A DNA stretch of 64,000 nt from Massilia eurypsychrophila (GTDB lineage Bacteria; Pseudomonadota; Gammaproteobacteria; Burkholderiales; Burkholderiaceae_D): the NCBI RefSeq assembly GCF_002760655.1, contig NZ_PDOC01000008.1:1-64000 (forward strand). Direction: 5' to 3'. A program made the position numbers and the translations under genes. Position 1 is the stretch's first letter, and each line of letters starts with the position of its first letter. Below the pieces are notes generated by a model. That model saw only the letters and a program-made list of their open reading frames with translations, made no database searches and was not told where the DNA came from. Positions 27,853-36,621 of this stretch are shown here, one piece after another.

Positions 27853-30810
27853 CTAGTGCAGGTCGTGCACGCGCGACGGGATCGCCTCATGCACTTCGGC
27901 CACATCGGCCGGGGCGCCTAGCGTGCGCACCAGCATCGCCAACTCCTCGTTCTGAATGAAGCTGGCCGACGAGGCCGCCGTCAGCATGCGATCCGGCGAC
28001 TGCGAGCGCGCTACCACGAAACCCTGCACGTAATCGACGCCGATCTCGGCCAGCGTGCGCACCGTCGCCGTATCTTCCGCCCACTCGGCAATGGTCTTCA
28101 TTCCCAGATTCACCGCCAAGTTGACGATCGCCTCGACGATCGCCACGTTGGCCGGATGGTCATTGATATTGACGATGAAATTGCCGTCGATCTTCAGCAC
28201 GTCGGCCGGCAATTCCTTCAGGTACGAGAACGACGTGTAGCCGGCGCCGAAATCGTCGAGCGCGATCTTGACGCCGAAGTTGCGCACCTGGTCGATGAAG
28301 CGGCGCGTGTTGTCGAGATCGTGCAGCGCCACGCTTTCGGTGATCTCCATGCACAGCCGGCTGGCCACCTGCACGTGGCGGCCGAGAATGTCGATGGTGT
28401 CCTGCACGAAACGCTCGTCATTGAGCGAGGCGCCCGACAGGTTCATGCAGACGAACTGGGTATTGCCCAGGCTCGTCAGATTGTTCTGGATCCAGCTCAG
28501 CGTGCTCGCCAGTACCCAGCGGTCGATGACGCCGGCGTGCCCGCTCTTTTCGGCCGCCGCGATGATCGGGCCGGCCGAGGTGACGCTGCCGTCGCGCTCG
28601 CGCATACGCAGCAGCACTTCGAAATTGAGCGAATCGTGCGGCGCCTTCAGCGACATGATCGGCTGCATCTCGAGGAACATGCCTTCGGTCGCATTGGTCG
28701 ACGACAATTGCTCGACCAGCGTCAGTTCCGCCTCGCGCTCGAGGAAGGCCGAGGCGTCGCGTTCGTACACCACCAGCCCTTCCTTGCGCCCGGTCTTCGC
28801 TTCGCGGCAGGCGCGGTCGGCGGTCGACACGGCGTCTTTGATCTGCATGCCGGCGCCGACTTCGATCAGGCCGATCGAGCAGCGCACGTGGAAGGCCTTG
28901 TCGCCAACCCGGTACGGCGTGTTGCCGATGCGGTCGACGATGCCGCCGCAAATCAGCGACGCCAGCGGCAGCGCCGTGTTCGGCATGACGATGACGAATT
29001 CGTCGCCGCCGACGCGGCCGATCTGGTGGCCGCCGGCCAGCATCGTGCCCATCCGCTCGCACACCTGCTTGAGCACTTCGTCGCCGGCGGTGTGGCCGAA
29101 CAGGTCGTTGATCAGCTTGAAGCGGTCGAGGTCGACGTAGGCCAGCGCCAGCGCCTTGCCGTCGGCCACCGGGCCGATCGCGCCCTCGAACATTTTCTCG
29201 ATGCCGCGGCGGTTAAATACCTTGGTCAGCGGATCGTTGTTGGCCATGAAGCGCAGCTGCTCGGTGGCCTTGGTCTGCTCGGTAATATCTTGCAGCACGC
29301 CTTCGATGCGGCCGCGCGCAAGAATGGCGCGCACCAGGAAATGGCGCGAATTGTCGCGGTTCTGGATTTCCAGTTCGGCCTCGGCCTGGCTTTGCACCAT
29401 GTCGTGCAGCTGGCTCCACACCGTCTGAGAGAAATATTGCGTCCACTTGCTGCGCGCCATCACCAGCGCCGATCCGCCCAGCATTTTCTGCAAGGCCGGG
29501 TTGGCGCTGAGGAAGTGGCCGTAGACGTCGAGGGTGAATACGCCGACCGGCATGACCTCGTACGTGTGCTCCAGTTCCTGCTGGACGGCGACGCGCCTGA
29601 CCGTCTCCATCCGCATCTGCTCGGCCACCGCCAGCGCTGCCAGCAGGCTCGACGCCAGCGCCGCGGTGACGCTGTTGATCACCAGCAGTTCGCGCATGCC
29701 GAGCGCGGCCGACACCATCTCGGCCAGCGAGGCGACGAAGGTGACGGCGAACGATGCCGCGATCCAGTAGGCGACCCTGGTGCGCGAGCGGATCATCACG
29801 CTGATCAGGCCGATCGTCGTGATCGACAGGCCGATGACCATGATGACCCACATGACCGGCAAGAACAGGCGGTACGGCAGCAGCACGGCGGCCAGCAGCA
29901 GCGGCACGCACGACCAGTGGATCAGGCGCAGGCCGCCCAGGTGGCGCGAGTTCTTCAGCTCATCGGCCAGCAAGGTCTGGTACAAGGTGAGCGTGCACAT
30001 CGCGTACAGCACGAAGGTCATCGGACGGCTGATCGCCAGGAACTCTGCTGGCACGATCTGCCCGAGCCACTGGCTGTCCCAGCCGGCCGACAGCGCGCCG
30101 ACGCGCAGGTTCAGGATCAGCCATGCGGAAAACAGCACGTACAGCGAGCGCCGGTTGATCAGCGCGGTGATGAGGACGAACACCGCCAGCACGATCATGC
30201 CGCCGTCGAGCAAACCGGACTTGCGATGATATTGCTCGGCCGCCAGCTCGAATTGCTCGGCCGGCCACTGCAGCACGGTCAGGCGCGCCGGGCCGATGAA
30301 GGCGGCGCGGCACAGGACGTTGGCCGGCAGCGCAGGCAGCTTCAGCGCGAAGCCGCCACGGGCAGAGCTCAGTTGCGGATGGGCGTGCTGGCGCGAGGCG
30401 GCGCCGAGCGACTGCAGCGAACCCTGGTCCCAGCAGGCGATTTCGCTGGCATGGCGCGACGGAAAATCGATCACCGCCGGCTTGCCGTTCTGTTTAAGCG
30501 TTGCAAAGCTGAACCAGACGGGCGCCTCCGACAGCTTGGTGTCGAACTGGCTGACCTGCTCTTTTTGTTCCAGTCTGGCCAGCGCGTCGGCCGGCGCCAG
30601 CGCGGCGCGCTCGTCGACGACGGTGCGCAGCACCAGCGGCACGTCGCCATTGGCGGCATATTGCGGCGTCCAGAACACCAGCGCGATCAACGAGAAGATG
30701 GCGATGCCGAGGGGGATGAGGTAATACGAGAAGGCGTGCAGGATCGACTGGGACGTTCGACTCGCCAGCATCGGCAGGATGTCGCGTAAATTGCTGGAAG
30801 GCTTCTGCAT
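27853..30810 (-). CDS. Membrane-anchored PAS-GGDEF-EAL protein (c-di-GMP turnover)
   Basis: 985 residues from ATG at 30810; the frame continues 45 codons further but without a good start. An N-terminal membrane helix, a periplasmic stretch of about 170 residues and a cluster of six or seven helices (about 200-390) resemble 7TMR-type sensors. A PAS domain (about 410-520), GGDEF with intact GGDEF at 601-605, and EAL with EVL at 731-733 and DDFGAGYTS from 852 follow. EVL is a tolerated variant of the EAL signature, so both activities are possible. Confidence 0.88.
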   Translation of the reverse strand: MQKPSSNLRDILPMLASRTSQSILHAFSYYLIPLGIAIFSLIALVFWTPQYAANGDVPLVLRTVVDERAALAPADALARLEQKEQVSQFDTKLSEAPVWFSFATLKQNGKPAVIDFPSRHASEIACWDQGSLQSLGAASRQHAHPQLSSARGGFALKLPALPANVLCRAAFIGPARLTVLQWPAEQFELAAEQYHRKSGLLDGGMIVLAVFVLITALINRRSLYVLFSAWLILNLRVGALSAGWDSQWLGQIVPAEFLAISRPMTFVLYAMCTLTLYQTLLADELKNSRHLGGLRLIHWSCVPLLLAAVLLPYRLFLPVMWVIMVIGLSITTIGLISVMIRSRTRVAYWIAASFAVTFVASLAEMVSAALGMRELLVINSVTAALASSLLAALAVAEQMRMETVRRVAVQQELEHTYEVMPVGVFTLDVYGHFLSANPALQKMLGGSALVMARSKWTQYFSQTVWSQLHDMVQSQAEAELEIQNRDNSRHFLVRAILARGRIEGVLQDITEQTKATEQLRFMANNDPLTKVFNRRGIEKMFEGAIGPVADGKALALAYVDLDRFKLINDLFGHTAGDEVLKQVCERMGTMLAGGHQIGRVGGDEFVIVMPNTALPLASLICGGIVDRIGNTPYRVGDKAFHVRCSIGLIEVGAGMQIKDAVSTADRACREAKTGRKEGLVVYERDASAFLEREAELTLVEQLSSTNATEGMFLEMQPIMSLKAPHDSLNFEVLLRMRERDGSVTSAGPIIAAAEKSGHAGVIDRWVLASTLSWIQNNLTSLGNTQFVCMNLSGASLNDERFVQDTIDILGRHVQVASRLCMEITESVALHDLDNTRRFIDQVRNFGVKIALDDFGAGYTSFSYLKELPADVLKIDGNFIVNINDHPANVAIVEAIVNLAVNLGMKTIAEWAEDTATVRTLAEIGVDYVQGFVVARSQSPDRMLTAASSASFIQNEELAMLVRTLGAPADVAEVHEAIPSRVHDLH

Positions 30811-30973
30811 GGCGATCGGGACGTGTATCTGCACATAACACGGGCCGGTCCCATGAATTGTGTCTGGTCGCAAGGATACAGGCAGGAAGTGATGATTTGC
30901 AATAGTTTCCGCACTGCACACGCGCCATGGGCGGCGCGGGCGCAATTTATCCTGCGAAGCTACCCATCGAAAA

Positions 30974-31056
30974 GGCTATGTCACCGTTAAGTGGGGGGGT
31001 TGGCCGCTCGCTACGATGGCGCCGCGCCGCCCCCCCAACTTAACGGTGACATAGCC
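30974..31056. repeat. Long inverted repeat (GGCTATGTCACCGTTAAGT arms)
   Basis: GGCTATGTCACCGTTAAGT plus seven G at 30974-30999 is mirrored by seven C, an extra A, then ACTTAACGGTGACATAGCC at 31030-31056. The loop is 30 bases. The 19-bp outer arms are perfect; the G7/C7 parts are offset by one inserted base. It lies between the 3' end of the FeeM-like gene and the upstream region of the GGDEF-EAL gene, both on the minus strand. Confidence 0.9.
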
Positions 31057-31077
31057 TGGATGGAGGTGCGGGCGGCG

Positions 31078-31872
31078 TCAGGCCAGCGCGAAACTGAACG
31101 GATTGCCGCGCGGCTGGTCCGGCATGCGCGGCGCGGCCGGCACGCGAACCGGACGCGGCATGGTCTTCTTGGAGATATCGATGTCCGGATGACGTGTGTG
31201 GCGGAAAAACCCCAGCAGTGGGTGGTTGGCCGCTTCCCAACGCTCCTGCCCGGTCGCGATGTCGAACGACATGATGCGGTGCGGGATGTTGCCGACGTGC
31301 TGCAGCGGAATTGTCTTCTTCTCCTCAAAGACATCGACGCACAGCAATTGCTCGTATGAACGGTCGACCGGGGTGCGCCCGGTCAGCACCAGGTAATCGA
31401 TGCGGTTATTCTCGCAATACTCAAAGCACGCCTTAAACAGTGCTATCTTGACCAGACGCCCGATCCGTCCGCCGTCGACGCCCAGGCGGCTCAGTTCGGC
31501 CAGGCGGCGGCCCTGCAGCCAGTCCGGCAAGGTGACCGATTCTTCCACGCTCAGCTGGCGGCCCAGGTTGGTCTGCACGCGCATGCTGCCCAGCGGCGAG
31601 CCGTCCAGCTTCGACTCGGCCAGCAACACCACGCAGTCGTTTTCGTAGTCGGACAGTTCCGGCTCGCGCAGCGATTTGGCAAATTCAGGCACGTGGCGCG
31701 AATAGGCGGCGTGGCGGATTTGCACGGCCTTGCGCATGTCCTCGTCGCTCTGCACGCGCTTGATGGTAAACGGCAGGCGCTCGACCGGCTTGGCTTGCTC
31801 GCGCACGAAAGAAGACGTCATTACATCGACCACGAGGGGTTGGGAAGACACAACTGCTTGGCACTGGTCCAT
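31078..31872 (-). CDS. N-acyl amino acid synthase FeeM-like acyltransferase
   Basis: 264 residues with a GNAT-like FeeM/autoinducer-synthase core: IKRVQSDEDMRKAVQIRHAA, then LGSMRVQTN, LAELSRLGVD and an ALFKACFEYCENN helix. FeeM-type enzymes transfer long acyl chains from ACP to amino acids; related proteins occur in exosortase/PEP-CTERM systems. The C-terminal 40 residues are proline-rich and not part of the core. AAGGAG lies 8 bp before the ATG. The AT-rich upstream region has clear repeats. The product cannot be assigned. Confidence 0.75.
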   Translation of the reverse strand: MDQCQAVVSSQPLVVDVMTSSFVREQAKPVERLPFTIKRVQSDEDMRKAVQIRHAAYSRHVPEFAKSLREPELSDYENDCVVLLAESKLDGSPLGSMRVQTNLGRQLSVEESVTLPDWLQGRRLAELSRLGVDGGRIGRLVKIALFKACFEYCENNRIDYLVLTGRTPVDRSYEQLLCVDVFEEKKTIPLQHVGNIPHRIMSFDIATGQERWEAANHPLLGFFRHTRHPDIDISKKTMPRPVRVPAAPRMPDQPRGNPFSFALA

Positions 31873-31907
31873 GACGAAACTCCTTGAGATTTAACATTGC
31901 GTTTGTT

Positions 31908-31971
31908 AATTATCAAGCTTCCGCCAATTATCAAAGTAACGATTAGGCATCCTTTTCACCCTTACTTTGAT
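31908..31971 (-). promoter_or_regulatory. AT-rich regulatory region of the FeeM-like gene
   Basis: AATTATCAA is directly repeated at 31908-31916 and 31926-31934. ATCAAAGTAA (31930-31939) and TTACTTTGAT (31962-31971) form a perfect 10-bp inverted repeat. On the minus strand TTGATA-16 bp-TAATTA could be a promoter. The region is markedly AT-rich against its surroundings. Confidence 0.5.
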
Positions 31972-32547
31972 GGACTTATTGCCAATTGACGTTTTGATTC
32001 GTTTCTTATCAGAAATTAATCAAACGGTAGCATAGACGCGCCGGCGCCAGTTCCGGGTTTGAAGGCCGCGGTTTTTTTGAAGCGCACGGCGTCTGCCAGG
32101 AAGAGACCCTAGGCGGTCACGCGGCGTGCGGCGCCGCCGGTCCGTATGCGCCAGCATCGGTGAATACGGCGCCTCACCCCCCCAGTACGAAGCGCGCGTC
32201 CATGCTTCATTGACGCCACGCCGTATCCAGATGTCGCGTCATGGATTGCGCACGCTGCCGGTCACCACCAGCGCCCAGTCGCGTGGCAAACGGCTTCGCC
32301 CGCATACTTCAATTGATCGCCATCGACCCTGGCCTTGTTGTAAGCGCCGCGGTAACGGATGCGCAGTCCAGTGGCGTCAGGCAGGAACAACTCTTTCCAT
32401 CGGTAGCCGCCCCGTGACGTTTCCTGTCTGCATGCAAGCCATGCCTTGAGCGCGGCGACCCCGCTTCGTCGGGATTGTGTCGCCCATGTTGCCGTCTTCG
32501 TGGGTCACGCGGGCATAGTAGAAATGCTCGCCTGGCGCCGGCGTGGC
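31972..32547. other. Gene-poor stretch
   Basis: Between the FeeM-like and DinB genes the only content I can support is the AT-rich leader of the former and the decayed gene above. A minus-strand fragment reading HFYYARVTHEDGNMGDT near 32470-32530 looks protein-like in a different frame and may be a second remnant, but it has no start or end. Confidence 0.5.
32160..32500 (-). pseudogene. Degraded homologue of the 59.0-kb gene
   Basis: Minus-strand translation of about 32300-32420 gives GYRWKELFLPDATGLRIRYR and then GAYNKARVDGDQLKYAGEAV. This aligns without gaps to GYQWKELFLPDGTELRMYSH and following residues of the gene at 59003-59890. Beyond a frameshift near 32285 the similarity continues as ALVVTGSVRN-P, then a TGA in place of the Trp codon, then RDIWIR. 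Upstream, AALKAWLA resembles the other gene's VAIGAWLQ. Frameshift and nonsense mark it as dead. Limits are approximate. Confidence 0.7.
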
Positions 32548-33081
32548 TCAGCGGGGCTCGTCCGGGATCAGCATCAGCAGGTCGGTCACGCCGATATCGA
32601 TACCTTCTTGCGACAACAAGTTACTGACCTGCCCGCGGTGATGGGTCTGGTGGTTAAAGAAATGCATCAGGACGCTGAAGAAGTTCTTGCTGGCCGCGCC
32701 GCGCGAATTGACATAGTCCAGCGTGTGGTCCAGGTCGGCGTCGGTGATGCCGGCGGCCCATTGCAAAATCAGTTCGTCGAGCCAGCGCCGGTGCTCCCAC
32801 AGCGCGTCGATATTGTCGAAACGCAGCTCGGCCAGGAAGGCGGGACTGGCCAAGGCGACGATCGCGTCGAGCTGCCGGTAGCCGGCCGGATGCGCGGCAA
32901 AACGCTTGAGCCAGATGGTGTCGCCATTGACCAGGTGGTTCAGGGTGCCGAGGATAGAGCCGAAAAACGCCTTGCGGTCGGCCGCAAGCGCCTGTGCCGG
33001 CAAGGTCCGCGCAGCCTGGTACAGGTTGCGGTTCATCGCCGCGTTGTAGTTTGCCATCAAGAGGATGTGGCTGGTTCGCAT
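32548..33081 (-). CDS. DinB family protein
   Basis: 177-residue four-helix DinB/YfiT-like protein. Candidate metal-binding histidines are in LNHLVNGDTIW and MHFFNHQTHHRGQ. Family members are metal-dependent thiol transferases or of unknown function; the name reflects damage induction in Bacillus, not a role in SOS here. The start at MRTSHILLM (33081) is the best fit to the family; no strong ribosome-binding site is seen. Confidence 0.85.
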   Translation of the reverse strand: MRTSHILLMANYNAAMNRNLYQAARTLPAQALAADRKAFFGSILGTLNHLVNGDTIWLKRFAAHPAGYRQLDAIVALASPAFLAELRFDNIDALWEHRRWLDELILQWAAGITDADLDHTLDYVNSRGAASKNFFSVLMHFFNHQTHHRGQVSNLLSQEGIDIGVTDLLMLIPDEPR

Positions 33082-33127
33082 CGCAAGGCCTTTGGCTGAA
33101 AACGCCGATGTTACCAGAATCGCAATA

Positions 33128-33451
33128 CTAGTGTTTGCCCCCGCCCCGCTCGATACCGGCGCGCCGGCAGACGCCCTCGCTGTCGCAGGCGCGCGGCTCG
33201 AGCGCGTCGGCCAGCAGTTTTTCGAAATCGGTCTGGCGCTCGTTGCCAACCCGCACCTCCCGGTTGATCGGGACGCACAGCGTGTCCTGCCACGCCGCCG
33301 CGTAGCCGCGCGGAATCGGTAACGCTCCCTTCTGGCGCGCTGCGGCCTTCTGGCACTGCGCCAGCGTCTTGAATTCGCCCGACACGGTCGAGCCGGCCAG
33401 ATTGACGGCCAGGCCCATCTGCAGGTAGATCAGCGAGATCATCGTAAACAT
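33128..33451 (-). CDS. Hypothetical small protein with N-terminal hydrophobic segment
   Basis: 107 residues. MFTMISLIYLQMGLAVNLAG is a hydrophobic leader, followed by a soluble part with three cysteines (LAQCQKAA, DTLCVP, DSEGVC plus ACD) that could form disulfides in the periplasm. GGAGAAGG immediately upstream of the ATG supports translation. No family recognised. Confidence 0.62.
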   Translation of the reverse strand: MFTMISLIYLQMGLAVNLAGSTVSGEFKTLAQCQKAAARQKGALPIPRGYAAAWQDTLCVPINREVRVGNERQTDFEKLLADALEPRACDSEGVCRRAGIERGGGKH

Positions 33452-33551
33452 CGGCCTTCTCCGGTCATGGCACAGTGTCTGATTGCGCCCGCACGCGCCG
33501 GTTCCCGCCGTTTCGCGGCCGTACCGGCTGCGTCAACGTGGGCGCCGCGCC

Positions 33552-34451
33552 TCAAGTGTCGAGGATGCCGTCGCCCAGCCGGCGCGCCAGAAAATCGACC
33601 AGCGCCGCCACCCTCGGCGCCAGCGCGCCCTGCTTGTAAAACACCGCCCACACCGGCAGCGACCACGGCAAGGTCAGCGGCGCCAGCACCGGCACCAGGG
33701 TGCCGGCGGCGCGGTCGGCGCGCGTCAGGAAGTCCGACAGGCAGACAATGCCGGCGCCGGCCAGCGCAAGCTGGTGCAAGGTCTCGCCGCTCGACGCCAG
33801 CAGCGCTGGCGTCACCGCCATGCCTTCTTCGCCGTCCACCAACAGCGGCCAGATGTTAAGCGACGCCGGCGCGGAAAACCCCAGCAGCCGGTGCGCCGAC
33901 AGTTGCGCCGCATCGACCGGCTCGCCATGCTTGCGCAGGTAGGCCGGCGACGCCAGCAGGCGCAGGCGGCTCGCGCCCAGCCGGCGCGCGTTCAGCGTCG
34001 AATCGGCCAGGTGGCCGATGCGGACCGCGACGTCGGCGCGTTCCTCGATCAGGTCGATGATGGTCTCGCCGCTGGTGAGCTCCAGTTTTACCAGCGGGTA
34101 GGCGTCGAGAAAATCGGCCACCAGCGGCGCGACCAGGTGGCCCAGCGCCGGCGTCGCCGCATTCAGCCGCACCACGCCGGACGGCTGCGAACGGCGCGCC
34201 ACCACCTGCGCCTCGGTCTCTTCGAGCTCGGCGAGCACCTTGCGCGCGCGCTCCAGCAGCCAGGCGCCCTCCTCGGTCAGGTCGAGCCGGCGCGTGGTGC
34301 GGACCATCAATGTCATGCCCAGCTGCGCCTCCAGGCGCGACATGGTGCGGCTGACACCGGACGGCGTCTGCCCCAGCCGCGCCGCGGCGGCCGAAAACGA
34401 TCCGGTATCCACGACTGCGGCGAATGCAATCAACGCGTCGACATCGATCAT
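33552..34451 (-). CDS. LysR-family transcriptional regulator
   Basis: 299 residues: N-terminal winged helix-turn-helix (FAAVVDTGSFSAAAARLGQT, SRTMSRLEAQLG) and a LysR substrate-binding domain from about 90. It is of the CrgA-like subgroup with an RTTRRLDLTEEG wing. The start at 34451 gives the standard LTTR length. It is divergent from the MFS gene over a 99-bp region and is the likely regulator of it. Confidence 0.9.
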   Translation of the reverse strand: MIDVDALIAFAAVVDTGSFSAAAARLGQTPSGVSRTMSRLEAQLGMTLMVRTTRRLDLTEEGAWLLERARKVLAELEETEAQVVARRSQPSGVVRLNAATPALGHLVAPLVADFLDAYPLVKLELTSGETIIDLIEERADVAVRIGHLADSTLNARRLGASRLRLLASPAYLRKHGEPVDAAQLSAHRLLGFSAPASLNIWPLLVDGEEGMAVTPALLASSGETLHQLALAGAGIVCLSDFLTRADRAAGTLVPVLAPLTLPWSLPVWAVFYKQGALAPRVAALVDFLARRLGDGILDT

Positions 34452-34550
34452 TCGTGACTCCCAGTCAAAAGTGTATTGTACGGCAGGGCATTTTTCTTTG
34501 CGCGGCGAGCGCGCAGACTGCATCGCTCGATCAAACATCCAAGGAAGCAC

Positions 34551-35753
34551 ATGCCTCTCGCACTCTGGGCGCTGACCCTCGCCGCATTCGCCATCGGCAC
34601 CACCGAATTCGTCATCGTCGGGCTGATTCCGACCATCGCCGCCAGCCTTGGCGTGTCGGTGCCGTCGGCCGGCCTGCTGGTCAGCCTGTACGCGCTCGGC
34701 GTGGCGATCGGCGCGCCGGTGCTGACCGCCCTCACCGGCCGCATCCCGCGCAAGCAGCTGCTGGTCGGCCTGATGGTGCTGTTCACCATCGGTAACCTGC
34801 TGGCCTGGATGGCGCCGGGCTACGGCACGCTGATGGGCGCGCGCGTCCTCACCGGCCTCGCGCACGGCGTGTTTTTCTCGATCGGCTCGACCATCGCCAC
34901 CGGCCTGGTGGCCAAAGACAAGGCGGCCAGCGCGATCGCGCTGATGTTCTCCGGCCTGACGGTGGCACTGGTGACGGGCGTGCCGCTGGGGACCTTCATC
35001 GGCCAGAGCTTCGGCTGGCAGGCGACGTTCCTGGCGGTGTCGCTGCTCGGCGTGGTCGCCATCGTCGGCTGCGCCGTGCTGGTGCCGGCGAATATCGCCG
35101 GCAGCAAGCCGTCGTCGCTGCTGACGCAATTGGCAGTGCTGCGCAAACCGCGCCTGCTGCTGGTGTACGCGATGACCGCCCTCGGTTACGGCGGCACCTT
35201 CATCGCGTTCACTTACCTGGCGCCGATCCTGCAGCAGGTGTCCGGCTTTGCCGCCTCCACCGTCAGCCTGGTGATGCTGGTGTATGGCGTCTCTGTCGCC
35301 GCAGGCAATATCTGGGGCGGCAAACTGGCCGACCGCAAGGGACCGGTGCGCGCGCTGCAGATCGTCTTCGCGCTGCTGGCCGTCGTGTTGCTGGTGCTGA
35401 CGTTCACCGCCGCCAGCAAGGTGCTGGTGCTGATCACCGTGCTGGCGTGGGGCGCGGTCGCCTTCGGCAACGTGCCGGGGCTGCAGGTGTACGTGGTGCA
35501 GCGCGCCGAACGCGACGCGCCGCAGGCAGTGGACGTGGCGTCCGGCCTGAACATCGCCGCCTTCAATGTCGGCATCGCGCTCGGCGCCTGGGGCGGCGGC
35601 TTGATCGTCGCCCACCTTGGCCTGATGGCGACGCCGTGGATCGGTGCGCTGGTGGTGCTCGGCGCGCTGGCCCTGACTACGCTGGCCGGCTGGCTCGATC
35701 GCCGCGACGGCATCGCCAGCGGCGCGCGCGCCGACCTGCCGCTGGCGGCGTAA
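34551..35753 (+). CDS. MFS transporter, DHA1 family (AraJ/YdhP-like)
   Basis: 400 residues with 12 predicted hydrophobic segments. The N-terminal FAIGTTEFVIVGLIPTIAAS is the signature of the AraJ/YdhP/NepI-type drug:H+ antiporters, and GRIPRKQLL is the loop 2-3 motif. AAGGA is 5 bp before the ATG at 34551. Likely exports a small molecule or drug, under the divergent LysR gene. Confidence 0.9.
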   Translation: MPLALWALTLAAFAIGTTEFVIVGLIPTIAASLGVSVPSAGLLVSLYALGVAIGAPVLTALTGRIPRKQLLVGLMVLFTIGNLLAWMAPGYGTLMGARVLTGLAHGVFFSIGSTIATGLVAKDKAASAIALMFSGLTVALVTGVPLGTFIGQSFGWQATFLAVSLLGVVAIVGCAVLVPANIAGSKPSSLLTQLAVLRKPRLLLVYAMTALGYGGTFIAFTYLAPILQQVSGFAASTVSLVMLVYGVSVAAGNIWGGKLADRKGPVRALQIVFALLAVVLLVLTFTAASKVLVLITVLAWGAVAFGNVPGLQVYVVQRAERDAPQAVDVASGLNIAAFNVGIALGAWGGGLIVAHLGLMATPWIGALVVLGALALTTLAGWLDRRDGIASGARADLPLAA

Positions 35754-35757
35754 TAAT

Positions 35758-36465
35758 CTACTTATCCAGTTCGGGATAGTTGCGGAAGATGCCATCCTGG
35801 TCGAACGGTATGCGCCGCTTCGACGCCAGGTAGGCGGCGACGTTCGGCCGCGCCGCCACCTGCTCGTGCAGCGCCACCAGGCGCGGATAGCCGGCCTCGA
35901 CGCGCGCCATCGACAGCGGAAAGGCGTAGCGCAGACCGGCGATGACCTGGAACATCGACAGGTCGGCATAGCTGACGCGAGCGCCGGTGAAGTAGCCGCC
36001 GCGCCCGGCCTTTGCCAGCACGCCTTCGAAGTAGTCGAAAAACTTCGGCACCCGCGCGGCCAGGAAATCGGCGCTGCGGCGCCGCGCTTCCTTCTTCTGG
36101 TCCTCATAATACAGCGCGCTGGCAATCGGATGGTGCGTGTCGTGCGCTTCGGCCACCAGGTCGGCGATGGTCAGCTGCAGCTGGTTGATCCACAATCGCC
36201 CCGCCTGCGCGCGCGGCGCCAGGCCGTGGCGCGCGCCGAGAAACAGCAGAATGTTGGCGGTCTGGCCGATGGTCTGCTCGCCGGCCACCAGGAACGGCGG
36301 CGCGAACGACGGCTCGCTCGCTTCCTCCTGCATCTTCATCATTGCGCGGGTACCGTTCTTCTGTCGCGCGACGTCGACGTATTCCGCCTGCGCTTCCTCC
36401 AGCGCCAGCCGCACGAATTCTCCGCGCCCCTGGATCGTGGGCCAGTAGTAAAGCTGGTAGACCAT
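35758..36465 (-). CDS. Glutathione S-transferase family protein
   Basis: 235 residues: thioredoxin-like N-terminal domain (YQLYYWPTIQGRGEFVRLAL with Tyr near position 7) and helical C-terminal domain ending GIFRNYPELDK. The sigma-class-like YYWPTIQGRGE motif supports glutathione binding. GAGGAG precedes the ATG at 36465. It is convergent with the MFS gene with 4 bp between stops. Confidence 0.88.
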   Translation of the reverse strand: MVYQLYYWPTIQGRGEFVRLALEEAQAEYVDVARQKNGTRAMMKMQEEASEPSFAPPFLVAGEQTIGQTANILLFLGARHGLAPRAQAGRLWINQLQLTIADLVAEAHDTHHPIASALYYEDQKKEARRRSADFLAARVPKFFDYFEGVLAKAGRGGYFTGARVSYADLSMFQVIAGLRYAFPLSMARVEAGYPRLVALHEQVAARPNVAAYLASKRRIPFDQDGIFRNYPELDK

Positions 36466-36621
36466 GCCGACTCCTCGTTTGTATGAATGGATCGGCCGAT
36501 TATCAGGCTTTCGCCGGCCCGGCGGCGCGCCGCGGATTTTTTTCGGCGCCGGCGCCTTCCATGCTAGTCTCGCGCTACCGCCGCCAGAGCGGGCAGAAGA
36601 CCACACCACAGGAGAGCAAAC

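Noticed and set aside
28156-30789. 877-codon open frame antisense to the GGDEF-EAL gene
   Set aside because: Composition is the His/Arg/Gln-rich pattern of antisense GC-rich codons, with no recognisable domain, opposite a clear multi-domain gene.
33552-36125. A single 857-codon open frame on the minus strand covering the LysR gene and the antisense of the MFS gene
   Set aside because: Only the last 299 residues look like protein; the upstream part is repetitive antisense of a well-supported transporter, and the LysR start at 34451 is standard.
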